Shown here in pieces: positions 45,581 to 56,839 of a DNA stretch of 64,000 bases. This DNA comes from Candolleomyces eurysporus (taxonomy: Eukaryota > Basidiomycota > Agaricomycetes > Agaricales > Psathyrellaceae). How positions within the stretch are numbered: position 1 is the first letter of the stretch; each line of letters opens with the position of its first letter. The stretch lies in contig JANBPK010000720.1 in NCBI GenBank assembly GCA_027579435.1, positions 62,001 through 126,000 on the forward strand, read 5' to 3'. The notes under the pieces are model-generated. The model had not been told where the DNA came from. It did not search any database and saw only the letters and a list, made by a program, of their open reading frames with translations. Position numbers and translations under genes: made by a program.

Positions 45581-48500
45581 ATGGCGACGACCGCAACGTT
45601 CCCTCCATCCCCACTCCACCGACGACGACTCCGAAGAGGTCCACCCGGGGAGGATGCTCCACCTCTTAACAACAGTGGCCCAACCTCTCCTGTAACATCA
45701 GGACTACCCCCTGCGACTTCGCCGTCTAGCACTTCAACTCCCGCTGCGATACCCCCTCTTACTTCGAGTTCATCCTCAGATGGAGTGCTTCCGTCATCTG
45801 TTTCGACAGGTGTCGCCACCGGTGGAACAANTCATGAACCTTTTACGACTACAATTCCCATTACGACAGTCACGGAACCAACTACAACCTTCACGTCTTT
45901 CTCAGAATCCTTGATATTTTCAACCGCAACGTCAACGTTTTCAACCACGGCTTCCTCATCCCTTCCAACCGACCCATCCTCTTTGGATGTGCCGACGCAG
46001 ATCGTGCAAAGTTGNCCNGGAACTATGGATGCAGCAGCCGATGGCATTCTCACAGCGTTGATCATTCCTGGGCTTATTGGTCTGATTCTCTGGGTGCGTC
46101 TTGTCCTGGTTGTACCACCNCCTTCCTATTCTTACCTGACTCCCACTGCTGTTCAGTTGATATTCGCCACGCTGAGACCACGTTTTCGACAAGTCTACGC
46201 TCTTCGAGAGTGGTTTGTCCAACAAGAGTGCGTTATCAAACTTCTTCAACGAATCAACTTGATTCCCTTGCAATGCACTGATGCCTCATTCACCAGCTTA
46301 CGCCCGAAACCCGTCGGTTCGGGATTCCTTTCCTGGCTCTTCCCCCCTGTCCCATTAGTACCTCCTGTGCCTGACGACGTCTCGAATGCAGGCCGTTCCN
46401 CAGCGGGGGATGCGAGTTTGTTCCCATCCGATGAGCAGCTCAGCCAGCGCGCTCTATGGGTGGCGATGTTAATTGCTCTCGGTTGGTCAATTCTGGCGCT
46501 CGCAGGCGCCCTTCCCTTGTACCTGATCAACACCCCATGCAACGCCCAGTACCCATCCCCCTCCATGTTCGGCGGTGGTTACTCCACCCTTCAAGACCTC
46601 AGTCTCCTCCGCCTTCTCAAACTAATCGACAACGGCGACATCTCGACGGACAATGTTACAACGTTAGCAAAGAGAGCCTTGACTGANGAGCCCCACCACT
46701 CAAGGATTCGGGTGATCGTTCTCACCATTATGGCCATTGTTCTCGGATTGCTTCCTGCTTTGTGGAAGATAATCCGAGAGTACAATACCGTTCTCGCGTA
46801 TCGACAACGGTGGCTAGCTGTGCAGTGCCAAGGGAAGGACNTGGGCTGGCTTAGCGCGAAGAGAGCGCCGGGATTCGCGACCTGGGGCGAAAAGCAATTC
46901 AAAGACCATCTAGTTAAGATAGGTCTTAGCTCTGAGCTTGGGGATGCATCGAAACGAAACGGAGCCAACACCCGAAGAGCTGGAGGTCGACGAGATCAGC
47001 GAAGGGAAGAAGAACAGCCCCTCAATAACGAAGAAGAAATGACCAGCGAAGTTGATATTCAGACCTTGTTTTCCATTACGTGGGTAGTCTCTATTTAATT
47101 GATCTTGGCCTTTGGTGCTAACTTTCAGAAGTGATACCCAAAACCTTGCTATCCTCATAGACGAGCGTGACGAAATTCTCGAAAACCTCGAAATTGCGGA
47201 GGCCAAATACATCAGTTGCTTCCGAGTGACAACTCCCGATCCATCNATTCTCGATTTCGTTNCCCCCCGTCCCTCATGATCCTAGCCGCCCCTACATCAG
47301 CCGACCCCTTCCCCTCGTTCCTCAAGCCCATCGCCGAAGTCGAAGAAGACGTGCCATCAATCGTGCTTATGCTTCTTCATCATTTGGCCANTCNTCCTTT
47401 GTTGCACCCTCCTCATACTACAAGCTTCGTGGTNTGCAAGGTGTCAACGGAGGCCGCTTCACCGATTCAGGAATCGACCAATACCCATCCTTGGCAGAAT
47501 CTATCAACTCGCGTGTCATTGGAAGCAGGTTCGCGGAAGTCAACCGAAACTCGCAAGCATTCGGTCGCNTGCCCCTCGGAAGTCATGTCGGAGTGGAACG
47601 TGATACGGGGGAGTTGGGCCCTGTGTCGGAGACGGGTAGTTGGCTACCACCTATTCCCGACCCCAGGTACCATGGTCCGAACTANTTGTATGAAGAACAG
47701 GTCGATGAGCATGGAATGCGGTACGACACGCCTCTGGACGGTGTTAGCACTGTTCCAGAGGAGGAAGAGTGGGTCGACTTGATTAAGGAAACCCCGGAAA
47801 ACGACTGGAGAAGCGATTACAACGGCACACCTCCACGCCGGCCGAAGAAAAGGGAGTCTGTCCCTTCGACTCGGCGCGAGACTTTCCCCCTTCGTTCTAA
47901 AGAGGATGACGACCCCGAGTTCGTTCCTCCGCCACATATGCGGCTTCAGCCGTCTCAGCCTTTCGTACGACCATTAGAAGGCCTTAATTTCGACGATTTG
48001 GGAGAGGTCTACAACGATATCACCCAATGGCGGTCTCGGCTGAAGATGATCAATGCGGAGATTGCTGAGGTTCAGAGAGAGAGCTACAACGATATCGCCT
48101 CTGGTCAGCGTATAAAGGGGTGGCTGATGGTCGGCAAAGGGTTGCGCTACATTCANGGTGTCGAGCTTATTGAAGGAAGGGCGAAGGAGGATATTCGGTG
48201 GGACGTCCTTCAGAACGAAAGGGGTTGGTTGGATTCTGCTGTATTGTGGGCAATTGTGGTGGTTGTCACAGTATTGCTNGCTGGGATCTGTGNGTNTTTG
48301 ATTATTGNTAATCGAAATCCGTTATTGACTGTTTTGCAGTGACCGCTGCGACTGGCCTGTCGCTTGCCACGGCTCCTGACGTCGCGCANTATCTCCCTTT
48401 CTTATCTGGCTTGCTTCACTCGCACCCACTGGCGGTCGGTGTTGCTACGATCTTTGTGCCGGCTGTTGTTGCCTCTTTCTTCATCTTCATNGCGCTCTTC

Positions 48501-49947
48501 GTCATACATGGTATGTCCTCGAATTTTNGGGCGTGNCAANATCACTCACGNATANCGTGCTTTAACTAGGTGCTGCTCACATACANGGCTCCGTTTCAAT
48601 ATCCGGAAACCAACTNCTGGTGTTCAAGACTACCTTCTTCCTCCTCACNACAGTCGGGACTATCTGGATCGTGGCTATTGGTACCCTCTTATACGCCATG
48701 AACGCTCTCAACATGGCATCTCAGGAAACCAAAACCCTTGCAAATGGTTCCATCTACATGGCGGTTCTGGCCTTTGCCTTGGTCATCAATGTTGCGATTA
48801 TTTCCCCAGCCCTACTCATGTTGCAGCCTTTCCGACTGTGGCACGTCGTCCGTTCAGAAAAACAAGCCATCACGCCCNGACAGCGCTTCCGAGGTTCGTA
48901 CGGGCGACCTCATTGTGAACTATATACTCACCAATATCTTTTACAGCAACATATCCACGATCCTACAATCCCTCCTATGCGATTGGAGCTTGTATTCTGG
49001 CCATCGTGTTTGCGTCGACGTTTGCGCTAATTTTCCCGCTGATTGCACCGGCAGTACTCGTGCTTCTTCTCCTCACTCTCATTGGTATGTGCCTATCTGG
49101 GCTGTGTGCATGATATCGTGCCTGACTTCCGACTCCAGCGCACCGGTATCTGGTCGGATACGTCTACGCAAGAACCCACTCTCGAACTGGTGGTATTTTG
49201 CAGCTCTGGCTATTGAAGCGATTCGGAACGCTCCTCTGCCTACAACCCATCCTTTTGGGCCTCATCTTTTTGAGCAGGAGGTTTTGGATTGAAGGAGGCA
49301 TTTTGGTCGGGACGGGGGTGTTCGTGGTAATCTTTGTGGAGAGTTACTGCTCGCGGAAAGCTCGAGTGCCTGGACCAAGATCGCTTAGCCCCATCACACG
49401 AAATTCCTTGGAGCGATTTGCCAGTGGAGCTGATCAGTACCTTGATTCCGAGCAGGAGACCAATGACAGCAGTCGAAGAGGCGGACATATACGAACACGA
49501 GGGTCAATGGCTTCAGTCCTCGAGATGATGAGTGTCACATTAGCTGTCATGCCGTCATCCTCAAAATATCGAGGTCCTGTTCCTCTCCGTAAGTTTTCAT
49601 TGATCTGCCACTCACCTCACANTCGCTGAGTTTCGTTTCCAGAAACTGAAAATCTCGACGATTTGGTAGCAACCGAACGGGCCGCCCGGACACACCCTGA
49701 CGCTCCTCCCCATCTTCCACCCTTGCCATTCACCGATCATGCAGAAGATATGGCTGGCATTCTNTATGCCCCTGAGCTCATTGCCCCTCCTCCTATCATC
49801 TGGCTNCCCAACGACTCTGCTGGTGTNGCCCGGTCGGAAGCAATTGACTTGCAGAAGTATCATGACCTTCAGGTCACNCTCGATGTTCGTGCGAAGGAAG
49901 ATGTAATTCTCAGAAGATCGTCATCTTCCAGACACCGAACTTCTTAG
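45581..49947 (+). CDS. CSC1/OSCA-type (DUF221, RSN1_7TM) putative osmosensitive cation channel
   Basis: The ATG at 45581 opens a long Ser/Thr/Pro-rich region of about 150 residues. The first membrane helix follows (GILTALIIPGLIGLILWV), then a second near ALWVAMLIALGWSILALAGA and a third near VIVLTIMAIVLGLLPALW. A soluble loop contains TDTQNLAILIDERDEILEN-like and WRSRLKMINAEIAEVQRES segments. At least seven more hydrophobic stretches fill 48220-49330 (for example ATIFVPAVVASFFIF, FFLLTTVGTIWIVAIG, MAVLAFALVINVAIISPALL, LIFPLIAPAVLVLLLLTLIA). The tail is cytoplasmic and Pro-rich. Proteins of this family form calcium-permeable channels gated by osmotic or mechanical stress. The architecture fits an atypical basidiomycete subgroup. 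The protein reads through many exons; I fixed only the ends. Confidence 0.75.
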
Positions 49948-50744
49948 GACTCGTTGTGACTATTTACTATNCTTCTATCTTGGTATGCTTATGAACATTC
50001 TACATCTTATAGTATTCANTGTGGACGCTTAGTTGGACAGCGTTATTTTACNTNNNNTNNAGCCTGATAGACAGAACAGATTCGACAGATTCCTACACGT
50101 TCTAGGCCTGGGTCAAAACAAATGACGAAATGGGAACCTGATATTTGATGTGATCCTCGATCCGCCCATGACGTCAGGGTATGGTTTTCAGCAAAATTAG
50201 ACACGAGTTGCCAGATCCGGCACGCTCTACGGTCTACTTGGCCTCTTTCACCGTAAAATGGCCAGCTGTTCGTTTGATCATGCGTGTCATCTTTCCTGAT
50301 GAATTTCCTTTGCGGTNATGCATGCAGGATACCGCAATTGCGCCGGCGGCAGAGCGAGCAGGAGTAGAGAAAAACAAGGACGGGAGCAGTGGCAGGGACG
50401 TGCGCAGGTGTTCTTGGGAGGGCTCATGGTTGAACGGAGAGCAACCTGGAGCGTTCGGATCGAGAAAATTGCGCGTTAAGTCCCCTTCATTTTCTTCTCG
50501 GACATAATTGGCNATGAAACTGATTTTTACTCGAGAACACAAGGCCCTCTTTTCCATTCCCAGGTATATTCCCATCTTCAAATGCTTTGGTCCCAGGTGA
50601 ATGTGACCTGTACCCGACAGATCACACCTGCCGTGATACAAACTGTCCCTTTCCCCGCGTTTTTGTCGATAAAGCTCATATACACGCCTGTAGCTCTTGT
50701 CGCATCCAACTTAACACGCTCCCTACTGCACCTTTCTTGCTCCC
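49948..50744. other. Intergenic region
   Basis: This lies downstream of the channel gene and upstream of the small ORF. One short plus-strand frame (50181-50507) shows no family features. I see no supported gene. Confidence 0.45.
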
Positions 50745-50999
50745 ATGTCCGACGCACAACCACCCACCAATCCTGCTCCCATTGACATGGAAAATGATCC
50801 TCTTGTGGTCTACTCGAGGGCCCTCCATGAATATACTCTCCGTCTCTGGGCGGAATCGAGGAGAGCATCCGAGCAGCAGTACTCAGCGGCCTATGCTCAT
50901 GCCGCGGCGGCGAATAGTGCTGCAGCACCTCAACAGCAACAGCCCACTCAAACCGAACCANAGGGTCAACCCTCTCAGCCCTCACAAGNGCGCCAGTGA
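50745..50999 (+). CDS. Small protein of unknown function (84 aa)
   Basis: A single exon starts ATG TCC GAC after a pyrimidine-rich leader. The product is Pro- and Gln-rich at both ends, with a helical centre (PLVVYSRALHEYTLRLWAES, then RRASEQQYSAAYAHAAA) that could form one amphipathic helix. There is no signal peptide or membrane segment. The composition and helix make it more gene-like than its neighbours, but I recognise no family. Two Ns lie in the 3' part. Confidence 0.45.
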   Translation: MSDAQPPTNPAPIDMENDPLVVYSRALHEYTLRLWAESRRASEQQYSAAYAHAAAANSAAAPQQQQPTQTEPXGQPSQPSQXRQ

Positions 51000-52839
51000 C
51001 CCTCAGACTGCCTCATCGATCGGTCGAGAAGCCATACCACGCGCCATGCGATCCTAGTTTCCTCACTTGCCTTCGGTTTGTTGCACCTGACAAGAGGTTG
51101 GGAATACGACTCCGGTCACTCACGTCTTAGACTCTATTTCTAGGTCTTATCATCACCCGGGCTCAACAATTTTATATGCCCATCGGTCGTCGCCCGGGCT
51201 CAGCAATTCTATGCCCACCACAAAAAACTGAAACTCCNTCCATGAATGATACAGCGACACGCTCACTACACGACCCCGGATGAACAACTACCCACTCCTT
51301 TTCATTTCTCTTTTGCGCAGTTTTTCCTAGTTTTCCACTATTATTTAGAANGATGTGATGTGACCTGTAATAACCTTGTAAATGCTTTCCGTACCTGATG
51401 TTATCGCATATCAACAGTCATACCTCGCCGTTTTCATTTGACGAGTCCTCGGGCAAAATTCCTTGACATTNCTGGTAAGTACCTGGGCCCTTCGGGAATC
51501 CCCCTGGAACTCCTGCCTGCGGTAAACATGTACGCCCAGNTGGCTTTCCAAAAAATGGATAGCGGAGAGCTGGCGGAGACTATAGACGGGCACACTCCCC
51601 GGCGCCTATAATNCAACCGCATCCCCTCCCGATGAGACNACTGCGCATCCGTAATAGCTAGCCCGAAACAANATCGCCTNTGAGCACTTGAGCGGTATTT
51701 AAGGCTTCTGGCATGNTGACNCTCGACTGACGACTNTTCTGCATCATCTTGGAGTTTGAAGGATCCACTACCCCTGCTACCCTGTTCGGTAACCCTGACT
51801 AGCCTGTGGCCGCCGTTGTTGCTGAGACTCCTGTGATCAAGATAAACCGAGTGCAAAAAATTTTCCAAGTGGAGTTGGTGATATTCATGGTGGAGATCAA
51901 CTGGTCCTTCTCCCCTTCTGCGGTATGAGGCTGTTCGAGAAGACACACCTTGAACAGGCTGGACTCACCAGATAAATTCACCGATATCGGTGCTTGGACT
52001 CCATCCGCACCCTAGCCGTTATGGCCCCATGTGCTACCTGCCAGCTCTTCATTTCGGCTCAATTTCATGGGGTTGGGGACCGACGGAGTAGTTGAAAATT
52101 TGCTCTGAATGAAGATGGTAATCATTGTTCTTGCAAGGCGCCTTTTTCCGTTTATGAGGATATAACAAGCAAATAAGCTTTAGGCACATACGTACGATGT
52201 TATGTTTCGAAAATATGACACCACAATCGCAATCGAACTGATTCACCCGCTAGACCGGTGTGAACCTTGGCGTATGGATTACTGATCATCGACAGGCGCC
52301 GAAATCGGCAAAGAGCGCTCGATGAATCTTTATAGGTTTCCCCTTCTGTCGTAAACTTTCCGCGGTCAAACAGAACATGACAAGTTGTGGGTTCGCTTTG
52401 CCTTAACATGAATGTGCCGGCCAGGGTTGGTCCCAAAGCTAAATTGTCATTCGATCCGTTGGAATTAATAAGTGATTACATCCTTTTATTATTGCGGCTC
52501 TTGGTTGATGTTGTACGTTATACTACGAAAGAGGTTCCACGTCTGTACAAAGGTCAGACGATTATCAAAGCGCTTCGGTCGGTTCGTCCCTTTCTTCAAA
52601 TTTCGCTCGAAACTCTAGGACTGACTACGTTGTAAGGGCTCAGGGCTGGCCTCCAAGCTCGTCAGATCCTCAGGTCAACCACCGATCATCTTTGGGCCGG
52701 CTTCTGACTGTCAGTGTAAGTGAATATGTCATTCGATCGTGAAGTCAAATAGTATTGCATAGATAAACAGAGTTTCTAGCACCACATTGCGAGCACAAAG
52801 CGAGACGGAACCGGGTGCTTGCGGATGGAAAAGGGTTGA
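51000..52839. other. Gene-poor 1.8-kb region with a short direct repeat
   Basis: No protein family was recognised on either strand; the open frames here are short and lack consistent splice partners. An imperfect direct repeat lies at 51154-51217. No transposon ends, reverse transcriptase or transposase segments were seen. Confidence 0.5.
51154..51217 (+). repeat. Imperfect tandem direct repeat, two units of about 28 bp
   Basis: Unit 1 (51154-51182) and unit 2 (51191-51217) share CCCGGGCTCA, then CAATT and ATGCCCA. They differ by a few substitutions and a 2-bp deletion. The CCCGGG centre is palindromic. Function unknown. Confidence 0.7.
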
Positions 52840-53572
52840 CTAACCCCAGCACTTCTTTGCCGCAAGGATTGCCTGCGAAATGGATGCAGGATCGCTATGC
52901 ACCCCAAATGCCTTCTCCATCCCGACCAACTCTTCGCAGAAGAAGCCCCGTGGAAGAGAATGGTACAGCGTTGGGACAGCGTTCGTGCAAACATGTCTGG
53001 TCGCATTCGTGAAGTCGATGATGCGAACCCCGCGATCCTGCACTACAATATGGTGGCGGGAAGTCAAGAGATCATTATGTGAGATACCTGCTTGGTGGAT
53101 TTTGCAAATAGCCAGCATTACTTGGGTGCTACGAGGAACAGTAAGCTCAACAGGTCAATAAATATGTTTGGCACGTCACTTACTTCACTTCACGAGGGTC
53201 TAACAACGGCTTCGAGAGGCCAGTGTTGCAATCTTCAAGCAATGCACAGCCGAATGGGATGCCTTTAATGCGAGTCTCATAGAGGCCATAGAATTTGGGC
53301 ACTACAACTCCTTGGAGAGAGAGAAGGTCCTTGGTGTAGATCTTGGCCTCATGCTTCAGGTCAGCCAATGCTTGAGGTCCCCTAGCTATCTTCAGAAGCA
53401 GGGGTTGGTCGAGTTCTCCATCGGCATTGGGTCCGGCTAGAGCCTCATAGAGGTTGGCTCGCAGGCGCTTCGTCGTGCGTACAACTCGGTCGACTGCATC
53501 AGAAGACCAAGACCATAGGTCGTAGACTTCCGAATGTTGACCATGAGACCAGTTGAGTTTGAGAGTAGCCAT
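52840..53572 (-). CDS. Fungal protein-kinase-like protein, short form
   Basis: Two exons (53572-53184 and 53128-52840; canonical GTAAGT donor) give 225 residues. The N-terminal lobe shows MATLKLNWSHGQHSEVYDLW, PLLLKIARGPQALADLKHEA with a lysine in the position of the ATP-binding residue, and VVVPKFYGLYE followed by CALLEDC. The C-terminal part has MLAICKIHQAGISHNDL, an HxD-like catalytic loop (HND), then VRIIDFTNA in place of DFG. This is the minimal kinase-like fold common in mushroom-forming fungi, often in expanded families. The glycine-rich loop is poor and the large C-lobe is short, so catalysis is doubtful. The stop follows soon after an AAKKCWG end. Confidence 0.7.
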
Positions 53573-53933
53573 GAAAGTGGGGGTTGGGTCCGTGAAAGCA
53601 AGGAATATGTTCAGTGATGAGGACTTTCGAGGTGTGGTATCTGACCATGAGATCTGGTGCACCACTGGTTATATAGGCCTTGAGATCTGTGGCACAAGCA
53701 CGCCTACGGCTGTTCCATTGTGCTTTGACATAGGGGTGTTGCTTGGGCACTTTGTCCAGCAACGGCCATTGTTACAGCTTACCCCTTCAACCTCGCGAAG
53801 ATGGTCCGTGCCTCTCACTCGTGTTGTTTGTCAACGCAGCACACACGCTTCGTCTGTGCGATGCGTCTCGACGCGTCGATCGAAATACGCGCGTGTCACG
53901 GTCACATGAAGTGTGACAGGCACTTTCCGATTT
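53573..53933. other. Intergenic region
   Basis: This lies between the kinase-like start and the PhzF-like stop, both on the minus strand. It holds the kinase-like promoter. No gene was seen. Confidence 0.45.
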
Positions 53934-54971
53934 TCAAAACTCTGGAAGACAAAGGGATCCTGTAGAAAGAATAGTAGATTCCCCTCGCAACCTGATCGTG
54001 TCCCTGTCCGCGTCCCAAACAACATGCAGAGTACCACCTCGAGGGCTTACCTGCTTGGCAACGCTCTCCTTCCCGCGTTCCAGGCCCTTTTGCTTGTACC
54101 AGTACGGGACAAGGAGACAGTGCGCTGAGCCACAGACGCTATCTTCACCCCCAGGAACTTCAGGCGAGAACATTCGCGAAACGAATTGCTCGTTGAGTTC
54201 CGACGTCTTTGAGGATACGTTGGAGGTAATGGTGTTTAACCCGAAGGGATACCCAGCTTCTCCCTGCGACCACATACTTAGCTCTTCGGGAAGCAACCGG
54301 AAAATGGGCTTTACGAGTGACTCACGAAGACAGCTGTATTAACTTTGCTTCCTTGAAGGTCTTCGCTTTCGTCGATTTCTATCAAGCAGGCTGAAGAAAA
54401 AATAATGAGCCATAAATCCCATTGGCTACAGTGATCTTCGCGTACCATGCTCAAAACCCTCACCACCTCGAGCTATGTGCTTGATTTTTACGTCCCTCCC
54501 GAATGCCCGATTTACAGTGGAAGCGACTCGCTGCTCATCTTCCGACGAGACAGGTTCAGTAAGGCCCACGGGCAACACCATTTCGAGGAGGCCGCCTGCG
54601 ACGACATGCACGCGAACGATGCCCCTCGTTTTTGTCTGGAGTTGGATCTCTGTGATACCTGCTCCAGCGACGTCGGGAGAAGAGAGCAAAGCTTTCGCTG
54701 CGGCCATACTTCCGTGACCGCAAAGCTCCACTTCGTTCCCAGCCACCGTAACAAAGCGCACGCTGGTGTGAATGGTCGTCTGCCCAGGTTTCAACGGTTC
54801 GATCGGTTTGACGAACACGGCCATAGGTTGGTTGAAATTGCGAGCGATGCCGCGCAGAACATCGAAGGGGACGGTATCCACGTCGAGGAAAATGATAGCT
54901 GCTGGGTTCCCTCCAAACGGGCTGGAGGAGAACACCGTGGCTATCGTGAAGGGAGCGCTAGGTATGGTCAT
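53934..54971 (-). CDS. PhzF-family isomerase/epimerase-like protein
   Basis: Three exons (54971-54446, 54390-54326, 54263-53934) join in phase to 306 residues, the normal PhzF length. The first half shows PFTIATVFSSSPFGGNPAAI and IARNFNQPMAVFV, then IHTSVRFVTVAGNEVELCGHG, the half-barrel core. The second half shows FVSRMFSPEVPGGEDSVCGS and AHCLLVPYW, matching the symmetric motif of the second half. PhzF proteins are cofactor-independent isomerases. The bacterial catalytic Glu, in a SET-type segment, aligns here with Gln of NQP. A 62-nt intron (54325-54264) removes a segment with an in-frame stop. The substrate is unknown. Confidence 0.85.
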
Positions 54972-55280
54972 GGTAAGGCCTGAAGGAAAGTAATGAGTCA
55001 ATGATCCAACTTTCGAGATTAATATCCTGCAAGTAAGCGGTTGGTAAGCATCAGAAGAATATGACTCGGTGGAAGAGGGCTGCAGAGCGGTAGAAGACCC
55101 GGGTGCTATTGTTAGTTCGGAATGCAAGGATGAGACGAGTGCACACAATGTCCCTCTCACTCGGAGTGTCGATTGTAATCATGAAGCCAACGGAGTATAC
55201 ATTCAAAGATTGAGTGGGGTTAAATAAAAGACTCAGGTAGAGAAGACGCAACGGAGAAAGATTAACATACAGATAATAAA
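54972..55280. other. Intergenic region
   Basis: This 309-bp stretch between the PhzF-like start and the F-box-like stop holds the PhzF-like promoter. No gene was seen. Confidence 0.45.
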
Positions 55281-56639
55281 TTAAGCCAAAGATTCCTCGT
55301 TCCAATCCGCGTCCAAAAGTCGAATCTTCCTCCGCGCCAACCGCCTCCTCCATTCGCGCATCTCACCCTGAACGCCAGTGTCCAGAGCTACTGATGATAT
55401 GCCTTTTCGAATCCACCTGACGTCACGCGCTCTGAGCACTGACAACCGGGGAAGGAACGGAAAGAGTCTTTCCAATGTGCGCCAGGAGTCCGCGCGGGGT
55501 CTGGGGATTGAGAGAATCTGGAGATTGTGGGGTTCTAAAAGAACAAGGTTCGGGAGGGGGGTTTCCAGTGAGAGGTGTCTAAGGTTTGGCGCGAGGGTAA
55601 ATAGATTGTCNGGGGGATGGTCGGAGGCGCGTCGGCCATGACTTGGGAGTAAAAAGCAGGAGTGAGCTGAGGGACGGCCCGTGGGTGGCAATGAGGGCTG
55701 AAACCAGGGAATTAGGGTATGGAAGGTCGTCGTACGGGGTGAGAGTAAGCTTCCTCAAGGAAGGTAGTGACGTAAAGAGTAGGGCCAACATGAGAGGAGA
55801 GGAGTGCATTGATAGCAAAGATAAGAGGCGCAATTTTTCAAGCTTCAGTGGCGGAAAATGTTCCATCGAGGGAAGTTCGATGGGCATATCCCAATCGTGC
55901 TCCATGGGATCGAGGCCTTGGCCGACTATTTCGAATTCCTCAAGGTTGGGGCAACATTGGAGCAGCCGGACGAACGGGTCGTCGGATGGCGTGGGTGAGG
56001 GAGGAGCCAAGTAGGTCAGTCCACCTAACGCCTTGAGGTTGGCAGCTCCGTCGCGTTCGCAAAGCGAATAGAGAGCCCTGCGGCTCAAGACGAACGACGG
56101 ATTGATGTAAAGGGCCGAAAGCGAAGGGACCAATGGGAATAGGCCGGTCAAAGTGGAGTCCAGTTGAAGGGCTTGTTGCTGGCCCACGAAAGCAAGCTCA
56201 GACAAGTCCAGCATTTGGACCCACCGACCTGGGGTGGAATGAGGTATCCTTCGTATGGAATCCCATTTCTGGTCCGCTGAGTGGAGAAGTTTGTAGAACT
56301 TCTCCAAAGAGGACGTTTGTGTAATCTGCACCTTCGAGTACACAATCGGGAGCGCGATTTCCTGAACGCGAGTCGGTTGAAGATCGCGGTCAGTCGCGGC
56401 TCGAAGTCACTGAGCAGGCGTTCTAAACTCACTCTAAAGGCCTTCGAGACTGCCAGCAGCGACCAACACCAGGATGTTGCTCCCGCGACCTCATGCACGA
56501 GGGCGTGTGCCAGAATGTCGTTCCATAATTCCGCTGGCAGGTATTTGCTTGGCTCTTGCAATGGCAGTAACGGGAGTAAAAGCAACTGACCAGGGACTCT
56601 GGCAAGCGGCCTGGGTTGGAGTAAGACAGGCGCAGGCAT
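55281..56639 (-). CDS. F-box-like / leucine-rich protein
   Basis: Exon 1 (56639-56433) and exon 2 (56361-55281) join at a GTGAGT donor in phase 0. Residues around 30-75 match an F-box: YLPAELWNDILAHAL, then SWCWSLLAVSKAFREIALPI. Irregular leucine-rich segments follow (VPSLSALYINPSF, NLKALGGLTYLA, CPNLEEFEIVGQG, LPSLRKLTLTPYDDLPYP, NLRHLSLETPL, NLQILSIPRPRADS, LPRLSVLRARDVRW). The N at 55611 shifts the frame by one base: without it the total is 429 codons and the protein continues cleanly. Such F-box proteins are numerous in basidiomycetes and probably act as SCF ubiquitin ligase receptors. The N-terminal proline/leucine stretch may instead be untranslated or spliced. Confidence 0.75.
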
Positions 56640-56839
56640 GAGAGTTTGGGGACCTCAGTCGGAAGGTGGCCTATACTTATGAGGCATTCTTTGCGGTGGG
56701 GAGAAGTAAGTCTGCAGGTCGAGATGGCGTCACGCCCCCATGTTTTGATCACCGCGCTAATATTGATTCCGTTTCGGTCAAAGGCTCGTGTCATTCTCTN
56801 TCTATGTTAGGAAGATAAGAATACGAATGCTACGCCGCC

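Noticed and set aside
53129..53188. Alternative GTGAAG donor for the kinase-like gene, joining a CTTACTG exon
   Set aside because: The canonical GTAAGT donor at 53183 with acceptor at 53129 also keeps phase and has better consensus, so I used that.
54264..54345. Apparent frameshift or stop in the PhzF-like gene (TAA after AVF VSHS)
   Set aside because: A 62-nt intron with a GTGAGT donor, a CTAAG branch-like site and a GTCGCAG acceptor removes the stop and keeps phase, giving exactly 306 residues.
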